In this document: positions 61,599-64,000 of the stretch, piece after piece
Numbering within the stretch: position 1 is the stretch's first letter
How the letters are laid out: the number at the start of each line of letters is the position of its first letter
Assembly (NCBI GenBank): GCA_963808965.1
Contig: CAWEHU010000012.1
Location: forward strand, 1 to 64,000
From: CAWEHU01 sp963808965
GTDB lineage: Bacteria; Pseudomonadota; Alphaproteobacteria; Acetobacterales; Acetobacteraceae
DNA length: 64,000 nt
Reading direction: 5' to 3'
The notes under the pieces: generated by a model
The model's input: the letters and a program-made list of their open reading frames with translations, nothing else
What the model was told of the DNA's origin: nothing
Database searches by the model: none
Program-made: the position numbers and the translations under genes

Positions 61599-62054
61599 AT
61601 GCGCCTGATCGCCATCGGCCGGATGCGCGACGGACCGGAGGCGGAGCTGTTCGCCCGCTACAATGCGCGGCTGCGGCCGAAGCTGGCCCTCACTGAGCTT
61701 GCCGAGGCGCAGGGCGCGCCGGCGGAGATCCGGCGGCGGGAAGCGGCGGCGCTGCTGGCCGCGCTCCCCGAGGCTGGGTTTGTCGTGGCCCTGGACCTGG
61801 GCGGACAGGCGACGAACAGCGAGGAGCTGGCCGTCCTCCTCGACCGTTGGCTATCCGCCTCCCGTCCGCTCTGCTTCGTCATCGGAGGGGCCGAAGGGCT
61901 CGATGCAGCCGTGATAACGCGAGCGGATTTCGTACTGTCGCTCGGACGAATGACCTGGCCGCACATGCTCGTTCGGGTGCTGCTCGCCGAGCAATTATAC
62001 CGTGCGCGCAGCATAGCCGCCGGGCATCCCTACCATCGCGCCAACCGGCCCTAA
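61599..62054 (+). CDS. rlmH: RlmH, 23S rRNA pseudouridine-1915 N3-methyltransferase
   Basis: A 151-residue SPOUT methyltransferase acting on helix 69 of 23S rRNA in the 70S ribosome. Signatures are VALDLGGQATNSEELAVLL, FVIGGAEGLDAAVI (SAM-binding knot) and LSLGRMTWPHMLVRVLLAEQ followed by LYRARSIAAGHPYHR at the C-terminus. The start MRLIAIGRMRDGPEAELF is typical. The length is normal and the frame intact. rsfS and rlmH are usually neighbours; here the VOC gene lies between. Confidence -1.
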   Translation: MRLIAIGRMRDGPEAELFARYNARLRPKLALTELAEAQGAPAEIRRREAAALLAALPEAGFVVALDLGGQATNSEELAVLLDRWLSASRPLCFVIGGAEGLDAAVITRADFVLSLGRMTWPHMLVRVLLAEQLYRARSIAAGHPYHRANRP

Positions 62055-62114
62055 CATTGCTTTGGTAAAAACGCGAACGGAAACGCCGAAGCGGACCGCC
62101 GACCAGTCCGAGTC

Positions 62115-62208
62115 TCCCTTTCGGGGTGACTGGAAAATTCCGTTCATCCCCGCGAAAAGCGGGGATCTGCAAGACTGGGTTCCCGCTTTGCGCGGGAACG
62201 AACGGAGG
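62115..62208. repeat. Dispersed palindromic repeat, copy D (inverted relative to C)
   Basis: Reverse-complement copy of 58532-58660 with the central spacer shortened. It has two good hairpins: ATCCCCGC/GCGGGGAT (about 62147-62167) and GTTCCCGC/GCGGGAAC (about 62179-62199). The start TCCCTTTCGGGGTGACTGGA is the same end motif as in the other copies. Confidence -1.
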
Positions 62209-62513
62209 ATAGCAGAGCCGCCTACAGTCAGTCAGCCCAAAACCAGTCTGGTACTACAGTTGCGAATCGGTGCGCAGCTTGATTCGTCCCCCGTTCCGGG
62301 CGGGGAGCAAAAGTCATGGCCGGACGGAAGCGAAGGATCGACCTGCCCGGCGCGCGGTCGTGAATGTCGGGAGGCTAACTTAGCCGGACCTTCCACCCAA
62401 GCCACATCCTTGCCGATCCGGTCCGGTCGGGCCTGGTGCGCTGCGTCGGAATCCTTGTTCCCCGGGACGGCCGGAGCTAGTTCTGACTGCGGCGCGCGAA
62501 AGGATCGGAGCAA
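62209..62513. other. Gene-free stretch before gpmI
   Basis: About 305 bases without a credible open frame on either strand; no terminator or operator is evident. It presumably carries the gpmI promoter. Confidence -1.
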
Positions 62514-64000
62514 ATGGCGGAGTCGCAAAAGATACGGCCGGTGATGCTCGTCGTGCTGGATGGCTGGGGTTGGCGCGAGGAAGAGGCGGACAACGCTGTC
62601 CGGCTCGGCCGGACTCCGACCTTCGACCGACTGTGGCAAAGCTGCCCGCACGCCTTCCTGCGCACCTCGGGCCGGGATGTCGGTTTGCCTGACGGGCAGA
62701 TGGGGAACTCGGAAGTCGGCCACCTCAATATCGGCGCGGGGCGCATCGTGATGCAGGAGTTGCCTCGCATCACCCAGGCAATCGAGGACGGGAGCATCGG
62801 TGAGGCGCGGGCATTCACAACGCTGATCGAAGCGCTCAAACGCTCGGGCGGCACATGCCACCTGCTCGGCCTCGTATCGCCCGGCGGCGTGCACTCGCAT
62901 CAGGACCACGCCGCCGCGCTGGCGAGATTGCTCGCCCAGGCCGGCGTGCCGACTCTGATCCACGCCTTCACGGATGGACGCGACACGCCGCCGCGCTCGG
63001 CCGGCGACTTCCTGCGCGCGTTTCGCGACTCGCTTCCGCCGGTTGCTAAAATCGCGACCGTCTCCGGCCGCTATTACGCGATGGATCGCGACAACCGATG
63101 GGAGCGCGTCGAAAAGGCCTATCTGGCGATCGCTGAGGGACAAGGCCCGCGCTTTCCCGATCCCGCAGCCGTGGTCGCGGCCGCTTACGCGGAGGATGTA
63201 ACGGACGAGTTCGTCATCCCCGCCTGCATCGGCGATTATCGGGGCATGAAGGACGGCGACGGCCTGCTCTGCTTCAATTTCCGAGCGGATCGCGTGCGGC
63301 AGATCCTGACCGCGCTCCTCGACCCGGGTTTCGACGGCTTTCCTCGCCCGCGCACCGTCCACTTCGCCGGCGCCGCGGGAATAACCAGCTACAGCGCGGA
63401 CCTCGACGCGCGGCTCGGGACCTTGTTTCCGCCGCAACCGATGCACAACCTGCTCGGACAGGTCGTCGCCGCCGCCGGACGACAGCAGCTTCGCATGGCG
63501 GAAACCGAGAAGTATCCGCATGTCACCTATTTTCTGAACGGCGGAGAGGAAACGCCGAATCCGGGTGAGGAGCGGATTATGGTGCCGTCTCCCAAGGTCG
63601 CGACCTACGACCTGCAACCGGAAATGTCCGCGCCTGAGCTGGCGGACGAAGGCGGTGCAGGCGATCGGCTCCGGCAAGTACGACCTGATCGTGCTGAACT
63701 TCGCCAATCCCGACATGGTCGGCCACACGGGCAGCTTGCCGGCGGCGATCAAGGCGGTGGAGACCGTCGATACCTGTCTCGGGCAGATCGTGGACGCGAT
63801 CGCGAGGCAGGGCGGCGCCCTGCTTGTCACGGCGGATCACGGCAACTGCGAGATGATGCGCGATCCGGAGACCGGCGGGCCACATACCGCGCACACCACC
63901 AATCCCGTGCCGGTGATCCTGTTCGGCGGCGGGACGAGCGCGCTGAGGGATGGCCGTCTCGGGGATATCGCGCCGACGCTCCTCGAGCTCATGGGTCTCC
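62514..64000 (+). CDS. gpmI: 2,3-bisphosphoglycerate-independent phosphoglycerate mutase (frameshifted, cut by window edge)
   Basis: A glycolytic enzyme with two Mn ions interconverting 3- and 2-phosphoglycerate. MLVVLDGWGWREEEADNAV begins it, and the catalytic Ser lies in GQMGNSEVGHLNIGAGR. VSPGGVHSHQDHAAALARL, FTDGRDTPPRSAG, CFNFRADRVRQIL and ETEKYPHVTYFLNGGEE follow. An extra base near 63645 diverts the frame. Bridging it gives TKAVQAIGSGKYDLIVLNFA and NPDMVGHTGSLPAAI, then LLVTADHGNCEMMRD. Only the last few dozen residues lie beyond the window. ATG 62514 is preceded by AGGATCGGAG. It is the third indispensable-type gene here, with rplU and galU, to carry a single break. Confidence -1.
   Translation, partial: MAESQKIRPVMLVVLDGWGWREEEADNAVRLGRTPTFDRLWQSCPHAFLRTSGRDVGLPDGQMGNSEVGHLNIGAGRIVMQELPRITQAIEDGSIGEARAFTTLIEALKRSGGTCHLLGLVSPGGVHSHQDHAAALARLLAQAGVPTLIHAFTDGRDTPPRSAGDFLRAFRDSLPPVAKIATVSGRYYAMDRDNRWERVEKAYLAIAEGQGPRFPDPAAVVAAAYAEDVTDEFVIPACIGDYRGMKDGDGLLCFNFRADRVRQILTALLDPGFDGFPRPRTVHFAGAAGITSYSADLDARLGTLFPPQPMHNLLGQVVAAAGRQQLRMAETEKYPHVTYFLNGGEETPNPGEERIMVPSPKVATYDLQPEMSAPELADEGGAGDRLRQVRPDRAELRQSRHGRPHGQLAGGDQGGGDRRYLSRADRGRDREAGRRPACHGGSRQLRDDARSGDRRATYRAHHQSRAGDPVRRRDERAEGWPSRGYRADAPRAHGS

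Overview
The window is high-GC DNA from an alphaproteobacterium, probably of the Acetobacteraceae/Rhodospirillales type (inference). The evidence is the alpha-specific general stress response set (PhyR, NepR, EcfG-type sigma factors and a HisKA_2 kinase), a phasin with a PhaR-type operator, the clpS-clpA pair, the rplU-rpmA-obgE-proB-proA-nadD-rsfS-rlmH-gpmI housekeeping order, and a proline-rich orphan protein that I associate from memory with Acetobacteraceae.

Layout. 1-6.4 kb is an accessory, eroded zone: a heavily broken phaC 3' part, two PaaI-type thioesterase genes (one frameshifted), an IS110-family (IS1111-like) element with a 12-bp subterminal inverted repeat, two copies of a ~195-bp dispersed repeat, a small cupin, a monooxygenase-like membrane protein and an orphan conserved protein. 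6.4-16 kb is mostly minus-strand metabolism and transport: a fused YejF-like ABC ATPase, a small exported protein, an acyl-CoA ligase, a Uma2 protein, a nitronate-monooxygenase-like enzyme, a YbfB-like MFS carrier, a LysR regulator and PPK2, followed by a plus-strand TRIC-type channel. 16-23.4 kb holds clpA, clpS, a phasin, a D,D-carboxypeptidase with a SPOR domain, map and an M20 amidohydrolase. 23.4-27.9 kb is the general stress response locus. 28-45 kb is one seven-gene operon, glgE, treS-maltokinase, glgB, treZ, malQ, treY and otsA, in which five of six junctions are ATGA or GTGA overlaps and the sixth is directly abutting. 45-55.5 kb has nhaA, tRNA-Thr, an AEC carrier, gmk, yicC, an SDR, phosphomannomutase, galU, a membrane J-protein, maeB and tRNA-Leu. 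55.6-64 kb is the ribosome/proline/NAD block ending in a gpmI cut by the window edge.

How the genes work together. The large operon can make glucan branches (GlgB), extend glucan from maltose-1-phosphate (GlgE, fed by TreS plus maltokinase), release trehalose from glucan (TreY/TreZ), rearrange oligosaccharides (MalQ) and make trehalose-6-phosphate (OtsA). It lies directly downstream of the stress regulators, so trehalose as a stress protectant under PhyR/EcfG control is a plausible but unproven link. galU and phosphomannomutase, a few kb further on, could supply UDP-glucose and sugar phosphates.

A striking property of this sequence is its number of single-base frame breaks: about 20 outside phaC, with eleven in the glgE-treY stretch, and including normally indispensable genes (rplU, galU, gpmI). 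In each case the protein continues in another frame. Uncorrected sequencing indels are the simplest explanation, and gene boundaries here were set by following the protein across the breaks.
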